From assembly GCA_021807585.1 (NCBI GenBank), contig JAKBCQ010000248.1, positions 1 to 5,441 on the forward strand: a stretch of 5,441 bases of DNA, written 5' to 3'. The position numbers and the translations under genes are program-made. Below are positions 1 to 5,399 of this stretch, in pieces. Source of the DNA: Planctomycetota bacterium (GTDB taxonomy: Bacteria > Planctomycetota > Planctomycetia > Isosphaerales > Isosphaeraceae). The notes under the pieces are model-generated. The model made no database searches and had not been told where the DNA came from. It was given only the letters and a program-made list of their open reading frames with translations. Each line of letters begins with the position of its first letter. The stretch's first letter is position 1.

Positions 1-1
1 G

Positions 2-106
2 GTGGGTGCCGTCCGCCCTGACGGGATCAGCCGACCGCCAGGCTCACCACCGGGGCGTTCGCTGGCCGAGGCAGCAGGCGTCCACGTCGATCTCGTGCCG
101 GTCTGA
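2..106 (+). CDS. possible 3' end of an upstream gene (partial, unidentified)
   Basis: An open frame enters from the left edge and stops at TGA 104-106, giving 34 residues that end LAEAAGVHVDLVPV. Many codons end in G or C and the base composition lacks the dense CGATCG pattern seen elsewhere, so this may be genuine coding sequence. The fragment is too short to assign to a family. The other forward frames and the reverse strand are also partly open here, so the frame choice is uncertain. I do not recognise the product. Confidence 0.28.
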   Translation: MGAVRPDGISRPPGSPPGRSLAEAAGVHVDLVPV

Positions 107-399
107 CATCGCGGGTGGTGGCGGGGGTGGGGAGCGTGGGGGTTAGGGGGGGGGAGGCGGGCGACATCGGGAATCGGCGGGCGATTGGGCGTAGATCGGG
201 TCTGTTCGCTCGAGTGATGAACTGGGTTTTGGCGAGCGATCGCGTCGTGCGATCGGCGAGTTTGGCCGAGTCTCGAACTTACGCGAACTTCTTGGGCGCG
301 GTACGATCGGTCAGCGTCCGTCGAATTCAACATCCCGAGCCTTCGCGATTTGAGAGCGTCGCGATCGCGCCGCTCGACCGAGATGAACCCTGATATGAT
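107..399. other. intergenic stretch without a convincing gene
   Basis: This 293-nt stretch lies before the sulfatase-like gene. It contains a G-run array at 123-161, two GCGATCGC octamers (236-243, 361-368), a 7-bp CGATCGC/GCGATCG hairpin (237-255) without a T-tract, and an AT-rich patch starting at about 391. A 92-codon GTG-initiated frame runs 115-393, but its N-terminus is encoded by the G-run array, it has no ribosome binding site, and its product is Arg/Gly/Val-rich without a recognisable domain. I treat it as fortuitous. Confidence 0.6.
123..161 (+). other. G-quadruplex-type G-run array
   Basis: The plus strand carries G5 (123-127), G4 (129-132), G5 (138-142), G9 (146-154) and G3 (159-161), separated by loops of 1, 5, 3 and 4 nt. 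This satisfies the usual four-run G-quadruplex pattern with redundancy. The remaining base positions carry almost no C, so the plus strand is strongly G-skewed here. It lies 240-280 nt upstream of the sulfatase-like gene. Folding and any effect on transcription are inference. Confidence 0.7.
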
Positions 400-414
400 A
401 TGAATGATTATACT
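391..414 (+). promoter_or_regulatory. AT-rich promoter-like patch at the sulfatase-like gene start
   Basis: Within otherwise GC-rich DNA, an AT-rich patch holds TGATATGAT (391-399), which has an extended -10 form (TGN followed by TATGAT), and TATACT (409-414), five of six matches to TATAAT. No good -35 hexamer lies 16-18 nt upstream of either. The patch overlaps the ATG at 400. If it is the promoter, the mRNA would be leaderless or translation would begin further downstream. Confidence 0.3.
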
Positions 415-2481
415 AGTTTTACGGCGCTTGCGTCGAACGATCGGGTTGAGGAATCGGATCGATCGCCGCAGTCGACGACCGGCGGATCGACATTGGCGGA
501 CGGCTCACGCGTCGACGTGTTGCGAAAGGCGCGGCGCGAACTCGTTTTGATCGCCGTCGCGTGGTCGCTTTGGGGCGGTTTTTTGGATCTGCTTGCAATT
601 TATATCAAGAAAAATTTTCTTTATCATTTACCGTTTTATCATCGTGCGCCGGGGTTTATTTGGAGGATTCCGCTCGCTTCGGCGGTGGTATTGATTGGGA
701 TTACGGCGCCGGTCGTTGTTTTGCTGTCGATCAGGCCCGCGGTGCGGGGGCGATTTTGGGCGGGGTGGTGGTGTTCGGCGGTCGCGGTATTGGCGGCGCT
801 GTCTCGGCTGCCGATCCATTCGATCGCGGCGACTCTGCTCGCGATCGGCGTCGGCTATCGAGTCGGACGTTTGTTTGATCGTTCGTGGACGCGATTCGAG
901 CGTCGGATGCTTGTCGCGTCGGCGATTCCGCTGGTCGCTCTCGCCGCGCTCGGGGCGACCGATATCGCGGCGCGATCCGCTCGCCGTCGCGCGCTTGAAG
1001 TCGACTCCTTGTCGTCCGCCGTGGATAGGCGTCCGAACGTGCTGTTGATCGTTCTCGACGCGGTTCGCGCGCGAAGCCTGAGCCTTTACGGCTATGATCG
1101 CCGGACGACCCCCGAGCTTGATCGCTGGGCGCGGCGCGGCGTCGTCTTCGACCGAGCGATCGCGGCGGCGCCCTGGACGTTCCCATCACACGCTTCGATG
1201 TTCACAGGATTATGGCCTTATCAATTTCAGCAGGAATGGAATCGCGCGATCGAATCGAGGCCGAGAACGCTTGCCGAGTTTTTTTCGACGCGGGGGTATC
1301 GGACGCGTGGTTTCGCGGGAAACACCGAGTTCTGTTCGCGTGAGACGGGTCTCGACCGGGGCTTCGTCGGGTATCAAGACGTCGTCGAGTCGTTTTTCGG
1401 CGGGTCGTTTTTGGGCGCCGCGTTCGAGAGGCTCGCGGCTGATTCTAATGAATTATATGTTCAAAAATTTCATAGGTTTAAATCTTTAGGCGCGCGCGGG
1501 TTTGCGCGCGAATTGATCGAGCTTGCGACGTCGAGCGACGATTCTCGGCCGTTTTTCGCGTTTCTGAATTTTGTCGACGCTCACGAGCCGTTCGTCGTTC
1601 CGCGTGATTTCCCGAGTCGATTTTGCGGAGTTCCACCGAGTTCAACGGACTCGTCGATGTTGATGGATTGGTGGCTTGTCGACAAGCTCGCGCTTTCCGA
1701 GCGTCAAATCAAGCTTGTTCGCGATTCGTACGACGACTCGATCGCATTCCTCGACGCCGAGCTTGGAGCGTTGCTTGACGCGCTCGATCGGGCGGGAACG
1801 CTGGAAAACACGATCGTGATGATCGTCGGCGATCACGGTGAAAGCATGGGAGAACACGGGCTTTTTAATCACGGCACAAATTTGGATCTCCAAGAGATCC
1901 ATGTTCCTTTCATTGTGATCGCCCCTGGAATCATACCCGAGGGGAAGCGGGTCGCGGTTGCGGTGAGTCTGCGCGACATCCCCGCGACGCTTGTCGATTT
2001 AAGCGTGCGAGGCTCGGCGAGGGATCGATCCGAGGCGGATCGGCGACGAGGCGCGACGCATCAATCCGCCGAGGCTTTTCCGGGCGCCTCGCTCGCGGTT
2101 CTCTGGGACGATCCCGAAGGAAACCGAAGCGTTTCGCCGGCGCTTTCGGAAGTCGACGGGCCGTTTCTGTTCTCGGGACAATTCGGCCGCGCCCCCGAGC
2201 TGAGAGGGACGATTTTCTCGCTCGTCGACGGAGTCGAACATTATCTGATTGACGATCAAGGGAATGAACGCTTATTCAATTTCCAAAACGATCCCCGCGA
2301 GGATCGCGACCTGGCGAACGCTTCCGGGGCGCACGACCGACTCGTTCGGTTTCGCCGGATACTCCTCGCCGAACTCGACCGGAACCGAGAGGTTCAGAAA
2401 GGGGAGGGGGAATCTCGGAAGAAGTTCCGCGAATCGCTCCGGGGAAAACTGCCGCGGCGCGACGCTTCGATCAATCCTTAA
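400..2481 (+). CDS. polytopic membrane protein with extracytoplasmic sulfatase/alkaline-phosphatase-superfamily domain
   Basis: The 693-aa product starts with a hydrophilic N-terminus (1-46), then about five hydrophobic segments (near 47-69, 86-111, 117-137, 139-157, 170-190). An odd number of spans places the C-terminal domain outside the cytoplasm if the N-terminus is inside. The catalytic domain starts at PNVLLIVLDAVRA, with metal-ligand candidate Asp220, and continues through LYGYDRRTTPELD. It then has PWTFPSHASMFTG with Thr260 at the nucleophile position, NFVDAHEPF (His395), VGDHGESMGEHG (Asp478, His479) and NHGTNLDLQEIHVPF (His491, His501). A typical sulfatase C-terminal end, ERLFNFQNDPREDRDLA, follows. 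Formylglycine sulfatases need CxPSR or SxPSR, which is missing. Thr nucleophiles occur in LtaS and EptA-type phosphotransferases and in phosphodiesterases of the same superfamily, so phosphate-ester chemistry on an envelope substrate is more likely than sulfate hydrolysis. The substrate cannot be told. The start is uncertain: no Shine-Dalgarno sequence precedes ATG 400, and TTG 493 or GTG 517, just before the first span, are alternatives. Confidence 0.88.
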   Translation: MNDYTSFTALASNDRVEESDRSPQSTTGGSTLADGSRVDVLRKARRELVLIAVAWSLWGGFLDLLAIYIKKNFLYHLPFYHRAPGFIWRIPLASAVVLIGITAPVVVLLSIRPAVRGRFWAGWWCSAVAVLAALSRLPIHSIAATLLAIGVGYRVGRLFDRSWTRFERRMLVASAIPLVALAALGATDIAARSARRRALEVDSLSSAVDRRPNVLLIVLDAVRARSLSLYGYDRRTTPELDRWARRGVVFDRAIAAAPWTFPSHASMFTGLWPYQFQQEWNRAIESRPRTLAEFFSTRGYRTRGFAGNTEFCSRETGLDRGFVGYQDVVESFFGGSFLGAAFERLAADSNELYVQKFHRFKSLGARGFARELIELATSSDDSRPFFAFLNFVDAHEPFVVPRDFPSRFCGVPPSSTDSSMLMDWWLVDKLALSERQIKLVRDSYDDSIAFLDAELGALLDALDRAGTLENTIVMIVGDHGESMGEHGLFNHGTNLDLQEIHVPFIVIAPGIIPEGKRVAVAVSLRDIPATLVDLSVRGSARDRSEADRRRGATHQSAEAFPGASLAVLWDDPEGNRSVSPALSEVDGPFLFSGQFGRAPELRGTIFSLVDGVEHYLIDDQGNERLFNFQNDPREDRDLANASGAHDRLVRFRRILLAELDRNREVQKGEGESRKKFRESLRGKLPRRDASINP

Positions 2482-2528
2482 TATATTGGTATAATTAATC
2501 AAAAATATTATTTGAATTATGTATAATG
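2482..2528 (+). promoter_or_regulatory. AT-rich intergenic island with two TATAAT hexamers and a dyad
   Basis: Directly after the sulfatase-like stop codon the sequence becomes almost entirely A and T for about 46 nt. It contains exact -10 consensus hexamers at 2490-2495 and 2522-2527. Imperfect dyad arms pair ATAATT (2491-2496) with AATTAT (2515-2520) and CAAA (2500-2503) with TTTG (2511-2514). The -35 regions are poor: TTCGAT at 2466-2471, 18 nt from the first hexamer, matches only partly. The first hexamer would start a transcript near 2502. This is the best promoter candidate for the short ORF and the cbb3 operon downstream, though random TATAAT matches are more likely in AT-rich DNA. Confidence 0.5.
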
Positions 2529-2669
2529 ATCGCGATCGCTCTCGCGCTCGCTTCCGGATGCGGCCGGCGGGCACGGCGATTTTTTTTCGCGTCGGTGTTG
2601 CTTTGGGAGGGAGCGGCCATTAGATTGATACGAGTTGAGTCGGCTCGCGAGCGGCCGCTTGATTTGTAG
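2526..2669 (+). CDS. possible small lipoprotein or leader ORF (47 aa, tentative)
   Basis: ATG 2526 opens a 47-codon frame ending at TAG 2667-2669. The product begins MIAIALALASGCGRR: a hydrophobic stretch with ASGC at residues 9-12, which resembles a lipobox, although a basic n-region and the usual Leu at -3 are absent. The frame stays open upstream to TAA 2496-2498 and would encode further hydrophobic residues, but no standard start codon exists there. A T8 tract (2580-2587) encodes Phe residues in the middle, and no ribosome binding site is visible. An intrinsic terminator begins 11 nt after the stop. It could be a small secreted protein, a leader peptide, or chance. I do not recognise a family. 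Confidence 0.3.
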   Translation: MIAIALALASGCGRRARRFFFASVLLWEGAAIRLIRVESARERPLDL

Positions 2670-2679
2670 GCGAAGGGCG

Positions 2680-2720
2680 CCCGGTCGGACGATGAGCGGC
2701 ATCGTCGGTCGGGTTTTTTT
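2680..2720 (+). terminator. intrinsic (Rho-independent) terminator or attenuator
   Basis: The left arm 2680-2694 pairs with the right arm 2700-2713 around the loop AGCGG (2695-2699). The inner seven pairs, GACGATG with CATCGTC, are perfect. Beyond a single bulged G (2687), C2686-G2707, two G-U wobbles and CCCG/CGGG continue the stem to about 14 pairs. Seven T residues (2714-2720) follow immediately, then G and five more T. This is a textbook plus-strand terminator. It could end the sulfatase-like transcript or a short transcript from 2490-2528. It also sits in the leader of the downstream operon, ending only 34 nt before the next start codon. Confidence 0.8.
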
Positions 2721-2744
2721 GTTTTTCGAGCGTCACGGATTTGG

Positions 2745-2748
2745 GGAG
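2745..2748 (+). promoter_or_regulatory. Shine-Dalgarno site fixing the start at 2755
   Basis: GGAG, within GGGGAGCGGG, lies 6 nt before ATG 2755. In-frame alternatives TTG 2635 and ATG 2692 have no such site; ATG 2692 falls inside the terminator hairpin and would translate the T-tract as Val-Phe-Leu-Phe-Phe. This decides the start of the 111-aa gene. Confidence 0.7.
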
Positions 2749-2754
2749 CGGGTG

Positions 2755-3090
2755 ATGTCCGAGACGGAATCGAGGCTTCGCGAGTTAAGCGACGCGGTTC
2801 GAGCGACCGAGCCGATCGAGGAATCGGGTCCGACCGCGGCGGAGATTGAGGGGGGAGCGCGGCGGGCGTTTTGGATCGGCCTGGGGGGCGCGGGGGGGGC
2901 GATCGCGGCGACGATCTGGGTGATGTTTTGGGCGACTTCGGCGGGATCTCCCGCAAAGTCGTCGGATCGAGGCGCGGCTTCGAAAGGGGTTGAGGCGTCG
3001 AAAAACGAGCCCAAAGCCGTCGTGAAAGCGACCGAGAAGCCCGCCGCCGAGGAGTCGAAATCGGCGGCGAAGCCGCCCGCGGGTCGGTAA
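2755..3090 (+). CDS. uncharacterised single-pass membrane protein upstream of ccoN
   Basis: The 111-aa product has an acidic N-terminus (1-35, starting MSETESRLRELSDAVRATEP), an Arg-Arg pair at 36-37, one glycine-rich membrane span at about 39-62 (GLGGAGGA, then IWVMFW), and a low-complexity C-terminal tail (63-111) rich in Lys, Ala, Glu and Pro. Arg residues before the span predict N-terminus inside and tail outside. I recognise no family. It is the first gene after the terminator and lies 149 nt ahead of ccoN on the same strand, so it is probably co-transcribed. A role as an oxidase assembly factor or small accessory subunit is inferred from position only. It does not resemble the short CcoQ or CcoS proteins that I know. 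A G8 tract (2892-2899) lies within the membrane-span codons and could cause slippage. Confidence 0.75.
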   Translation: MSETESRLRELSDAVRATEPIEESGPTAAEIEGGARRAFWIGLGGAGGAIAATIWVMFWATSAGSPAKSSDRGAASKGVEASKNEPKAVVKATEKPAAEESKSAAKPPAGR

Positions 3091-3098
3091 GACCGATC
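3082..3098 (+). other. small hairpin across the stop codon of the 111-aa gene
   Basis: GGTCGGT (3082-3088) can pair with ACCGATC (3092-3098) around the loop AAG, giving seven pairs including one G-U. The TAA stop (3088-3090) lies in the stem and loop. No T-tract follows, so it is not a standard terminator. A mild intercistronic or mRNA-stability role is possible. The rest of 3099-3224 shows only short palindromes and no gene. Confidence 0.3.
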
Positions 3099-3224
3099 GT
3101 TCGTCGAACCCCGCGCGGGCGATCGAACGTTTCGAGAATTGAACACGCGATGTGGATTCGGCGATGAATCGGCGAAGGACGCGACGAAGCGGGTCGAGGG
3201 TGAATCCGAAGGGAACCAATCATC

Positions 3225-3231
3225 AAGGGGG
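3225..3231 (+). promoter_or_regulatory. Shine-Dalgarno site of ccoN
   Basis: AAGGGGG ends 8 nt before ATG 3240 but only 2 nt before the in-frame GTG 3234. The spacing favours ATG 3240 as the ccoN start, which drops two residues from the longest frame. Confidence 0.65.
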
Positions 3232-3239
3232 TTGTGGGG

Positions 3240-4760
3240 ATGACCGATCCGAGTGACGCGATCGCGCCGCGGCGAACGTCCGCGGCCGAGCTTTCGGAGC
3301 GAGCGCGGCAGGCTCGGCTCCGGTTCGCGATCGACGAATCGACGCGCGGGCCCGTACTGCTTTTTTTTGCGAGTTCGGTGTTCTGGCTGATGATCGGTTC
3401 GATCCTGGCGATGATTGCATCGATCAAAATGCACTCGCCGCTCTTTTTGGTCGATCTCTCGTGGATGACGTTCGGACGCGTGCGGCCGGCGCATCTCAAC
3501 GTCGTCGCGTACGGCTGGGCTTCGATGGCGGGGGTGGGGACGATGCTGTGGCTGATGGCGCGGCTTTCTCGCGCCGAGATGCGTTTCCCCAAGTTGTTAT
3601 ACATATCCGGGGTTCTCTGGAACGTGGGGGTGCTGGCGGGGACGATCGCGATCCTCGCGGGATGGAGCCTCTCGATCGAATATCTCGAATTTCCCGCGTT
3701 TGTTCCGCCGCTGCTCACCGTCGCGTACGTGCTCGTGGGCCTCTGGGCGGCGCTTATGTTTCTGGATCGAAGGGAAAAGCATATTTATGTTTCTCAGTGG
3801 TATTTATTCGCCGCATTGTTTTGGTTTCCCTGGTTGTACACCGCGGTGAATTTGCTTCTGGTGATCGCCCCCACCCCCGGGATCGCGCAGGCTTCGATCA
3901 CGTGGTGGTACGGCCACAACGTGCTCGGTCTTTGGTTCACGCCGATCGGGCTGGCGACGATCTATTATCTTCTTCCCAAGGTTCTCGGCAGGCCGATTCA
4001 TAGTTATTATTTAAGTATTCTTGGATTTTGGTCGCTCGCCCTTTTTTACAATTGGAACGGAGCGCATCATCTGATCGGCGCCCCCCTGCCCGCTTGGCTC
4101 GTCACGGTCTCGGTCGTCGCCAGCATGATGATGTTCATCCCGGTGGGTACGGTCGCAATTAATCATCATATGACGATGGTTGGTCATTTCCGGCTCCTCA
4201 AGGCGAGTCCGACGCTTCGGTTCACGGTTTTCGGCGCGATGAGTTACACCGCGGTGAGCGCCGAGGGTTCGCTCGAATCGCTCCGGTCGATCAACCTTCC
4301 CACGCACTTCACGCATTTCGTCGTCGCGCACGCACATCTGGGATTATATGGTTTCTTTTCGATGATCATGTTCGGCGCGATTTATTACATTATGCCTCGG
4401 CTGACGGGGTGGGAGTGGGCTTCGGCGCGGCTGATCCGGATTCACTTTTGGGGGACCGCGGGGGGGATTTTGGCGTATTTCATCCCGCTTTCGTACGGCG
4501 GTTTTATTCAGGGGCTGAAGATGCTCGACGCCCAAACGCCGTTTATCGATACGGTTCGCTACACGATTCCGTTTCTTTGGATTCGCAGCGGCGCGGGATT
4601 GATGATGACCGTCGGGCACGTCGCGTTCGCGGTTCTATTTGTTATGAACATACTGAAATGGGGTGAGCGGCGGACCGAGCCGATGTTGCTCGACGATCCC
4701 GCCGAATACGCCCGAGAGCTCGAGGCCGCCGAGGCGACCGTCGTGGAGGAGCAGCCATGA
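3240..4760 (+). CDS. ccoN: cbb3-type cytochrome c oxidase catalytic subunit I
   Basis: This is the membrane-embedded catalytic subunit of a C-family haem-copper oxidase. It binds haem b, haem b3 and CuB, reduces O2 to water and pumps protons. The 506-aa protein has about 12 hydrophobic spans between residues 39 and 472. Ligands are visible: His85 (RPAHLNVVAYGW, low-spin haem b), His226 (WWYGHNVLGLWFTP, CuB), Tyr270 (the tyrosine cross-linked to His226), His276 and His277 (NWNGAHHL, CuB), His364 (haem b3) and His366 (low-spin haem b) in VAHAHLGLYG. Spacings 226-270, 270-276 and 277-364 equal those I recall for Pseudomonas stutzeri CcoN (207, 251, 257/258, 345/347). The helix-VII Tyr and the WWYGHN motif separate it from A-type oxidases. 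A hydrophilic N-terminal extension of about 36 residues precedes the first span. Its stop overlaps the ccoO start by 4 nt. A T8 tract (3361-3368) and a G7 tract (4460-4466) lie in the coding sequence. Confidence 0.96.
   Translation: MTDPSDAIAPRRTSAAELSERARQARLRFAIDESTRGPVLLFFASSVFWLMIGSILAMIASIKMHSPLFLVDLSWMTFGRVRPAHLNVVAYGWASMAGVGTMLWLMARLSRAEMRFPKLLYISGVLWNVGVLAGTIAILAGWSLSIEYLEFPAFVPPLLTVAYVLVGLWAALMFLDRREKHIYVSQWYLFAALFWFPWLYTAVNLLLVIAPTPGIAQASITWWYGHNVLGLWFTPIGLATIYYLLPKVLGRPIHSYYLSILGFWSLALFYNWNGAHHLIGAPLPAWLVTVSVVASMMMFIPVGTVAINHHMTMVGHFRLLKASPTLRFTVFGAMSYTAVSAEGSLESLRSINLPTHFTHFVVAHAHLGLYGFFSMIMFGAIYYIMPRLTGWEWASARLIRIHFWGTAGGILAYFIPLSYGGFIQGLKMLDAQTPFIDTVRYTIPFLWIRSGAGLMMTVGHVAFAVLFVMNILKWGERRTEPMLLDDPAEYARELEAAEATVVEEQP
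4745..4751 (+). promoter_or_regulatory. Shine-Dalgarno site of ccoO inside the ccoN 3' end
   Basis: GGAGGAG lies 5 nt before ATG 4757. The ATGA overlap (4757-4760) combines the ccoO start with the ccoN stop, an arrangement usual for translational coupling, which would keep the two subunits near equal amounts. Confidence 0.75.
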
Positions 4761-5368
4761 ACCACGGACCGACGATTTTCCTGGGAGTTCTGTTGACGTT
4801 CGCCTCGGCGTGGCTCGGGCTTGTTTTCGCTCCCTATTCGCAGCTCAACAAGCTGAAACCCGCGGCCTCGGACACGGGGGGCGACGTTTACCCCAAGCCG
4901 CTTTCGGGGCTCGCCGCCAAGGGACGCGCGATTTATCAATCAAACGGATGCACGTATTGTCATACCCAGCAAATTCGGCCCGAGGGATTCGGAGTCGACA
5001 TCGACCGGGGTTGGGGGCCGCGGCGGAGCGTGCCGCGCGATTATTTGTACGACAACCCGCACTTGCTCGGCAGCATGAGGACGGGGCCCGATTTGTTCAA
5101 CATCGGTTCGCGCCAGCCGAGTTCGAATTGGCATCACCTTCATTTGTACGACCCGCAAGTCGTCTCTCCCGGATCGACGATGCCTCGGTTTCGATTCCTT
5201 TATGAAACGCGGAAAATCGTCGGCGCGAAATCGCGCAAGGCGCTCGACACCCCCCCCGATTGGAACGTTCCCGCGGGCTACGAGATCGTCCCCACCGAAG
5301 ACGCTCTCGCGCTCGTCGCTTATCTGAAAGCGCTCGATCACACGACTCCGCTCCCCGAGGCCGAGTGA
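4757..5368 (+). CDS. ccoO: cbb3-type cytochrome c oxidase monohaem subunit II
   Basis: CcoO is the membrane-anchored c-type cytochrome that passes electrons to CcoN. The 203-aa protein, about the usual size, has one N-terminal anchor (about 5-25) followed by an extracytoplasmic domain. The single haem-c site is Cys65-Thr-Tyr-Cys68-His69, within the CcoO-type context GCTYCHTQQIRPEG. Further family signatures are RRSVPRDYLYDNPHLLGS, RTGPDL (108-113), NWHHLHLYDP (124-133) and STMPRF, in which Met142 is the likely distal haem ligand. The C-terminal helix EDALALVAYLKAL (181-193) is the usual cytochrome-c end. It needs a cytochrome c maturation system, which is not in the window. Its start overlaps ccoN by 4 nt. 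A C8 tract (5250-5257) encodes Thr-Pro-Pro near residues 165-167. The gene for the dihaem subunit CcoP is not seen; it may follow beyond the right edge. Confidence 0.95.
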   Translation: MNHGPTIFLGVLLTFASAWLGLVFAPYSQLNKLKPAASDTGGDVYPKPLSGLAAKGRAIYQSNGCTYCHTQQIRPEGFGVDIDRGWGPRRSVPRDYLYDNPHLLGSMRTGPDLFNIGSRQPSSNWHHLHLYDPQVVSPGSTMPRFRFLYETRKIVGAKSRKALDTPPDWNVPAGYEIVPTEDALALVAYLKALDHTTPLPEAE

Positions 5369-5399
5369 CGACGTTCCGCGCCGCCACCCCGATCGACGA

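Noticed and set aside
237..255. Perfect 7-bp hairpin CGATCGC/GCGATCG as a terminator
   Set aside because: No T-tract follows, and CGATCG palindromes are so common here that chance pairing is expected.
115..393. 92-codon plus-strand ORF starting at GTG
   Set aside because: It starts in the G-run array, has no ribosome binding site, and gives an Arg/Gly/Val-rich product without a domain; the region is better read as intergenic.
2563..2587. Second terminator before the T8 tract
   Set aside because: The only stem directly before the T8 tract that I can build is GCCG/CGGC, four pairs with a seven-base loop, which is too weak.
2635..2754. Longer N-terminus for the 111-aa protein, from TTG 2635 or ATG 2692
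   Set aside because: This would put the terminator hairpin and its T-tract in the coding sequence and lacks a ribosome binding site; ATG 2755 has one at proper spacing.
3163..3258. Short ATG ORF in the gap before ccoN, overlapping its start
   Set aside because: It encodes about 31 Arg/Gly-rich residues with no ribosome binding site or recognisable feature; chance occurrence is likely.
2495..3718. 407-codon minus-strand ORF antisense to the 111-aa gene and ccoN
   Set aside because: Its product is Arg/Ser/Pro-rich low complexity, typical of a shadow frame in GC-rich DNA, and it lies opposite a certain ccoN gene and across a clear plus-strand terminator.
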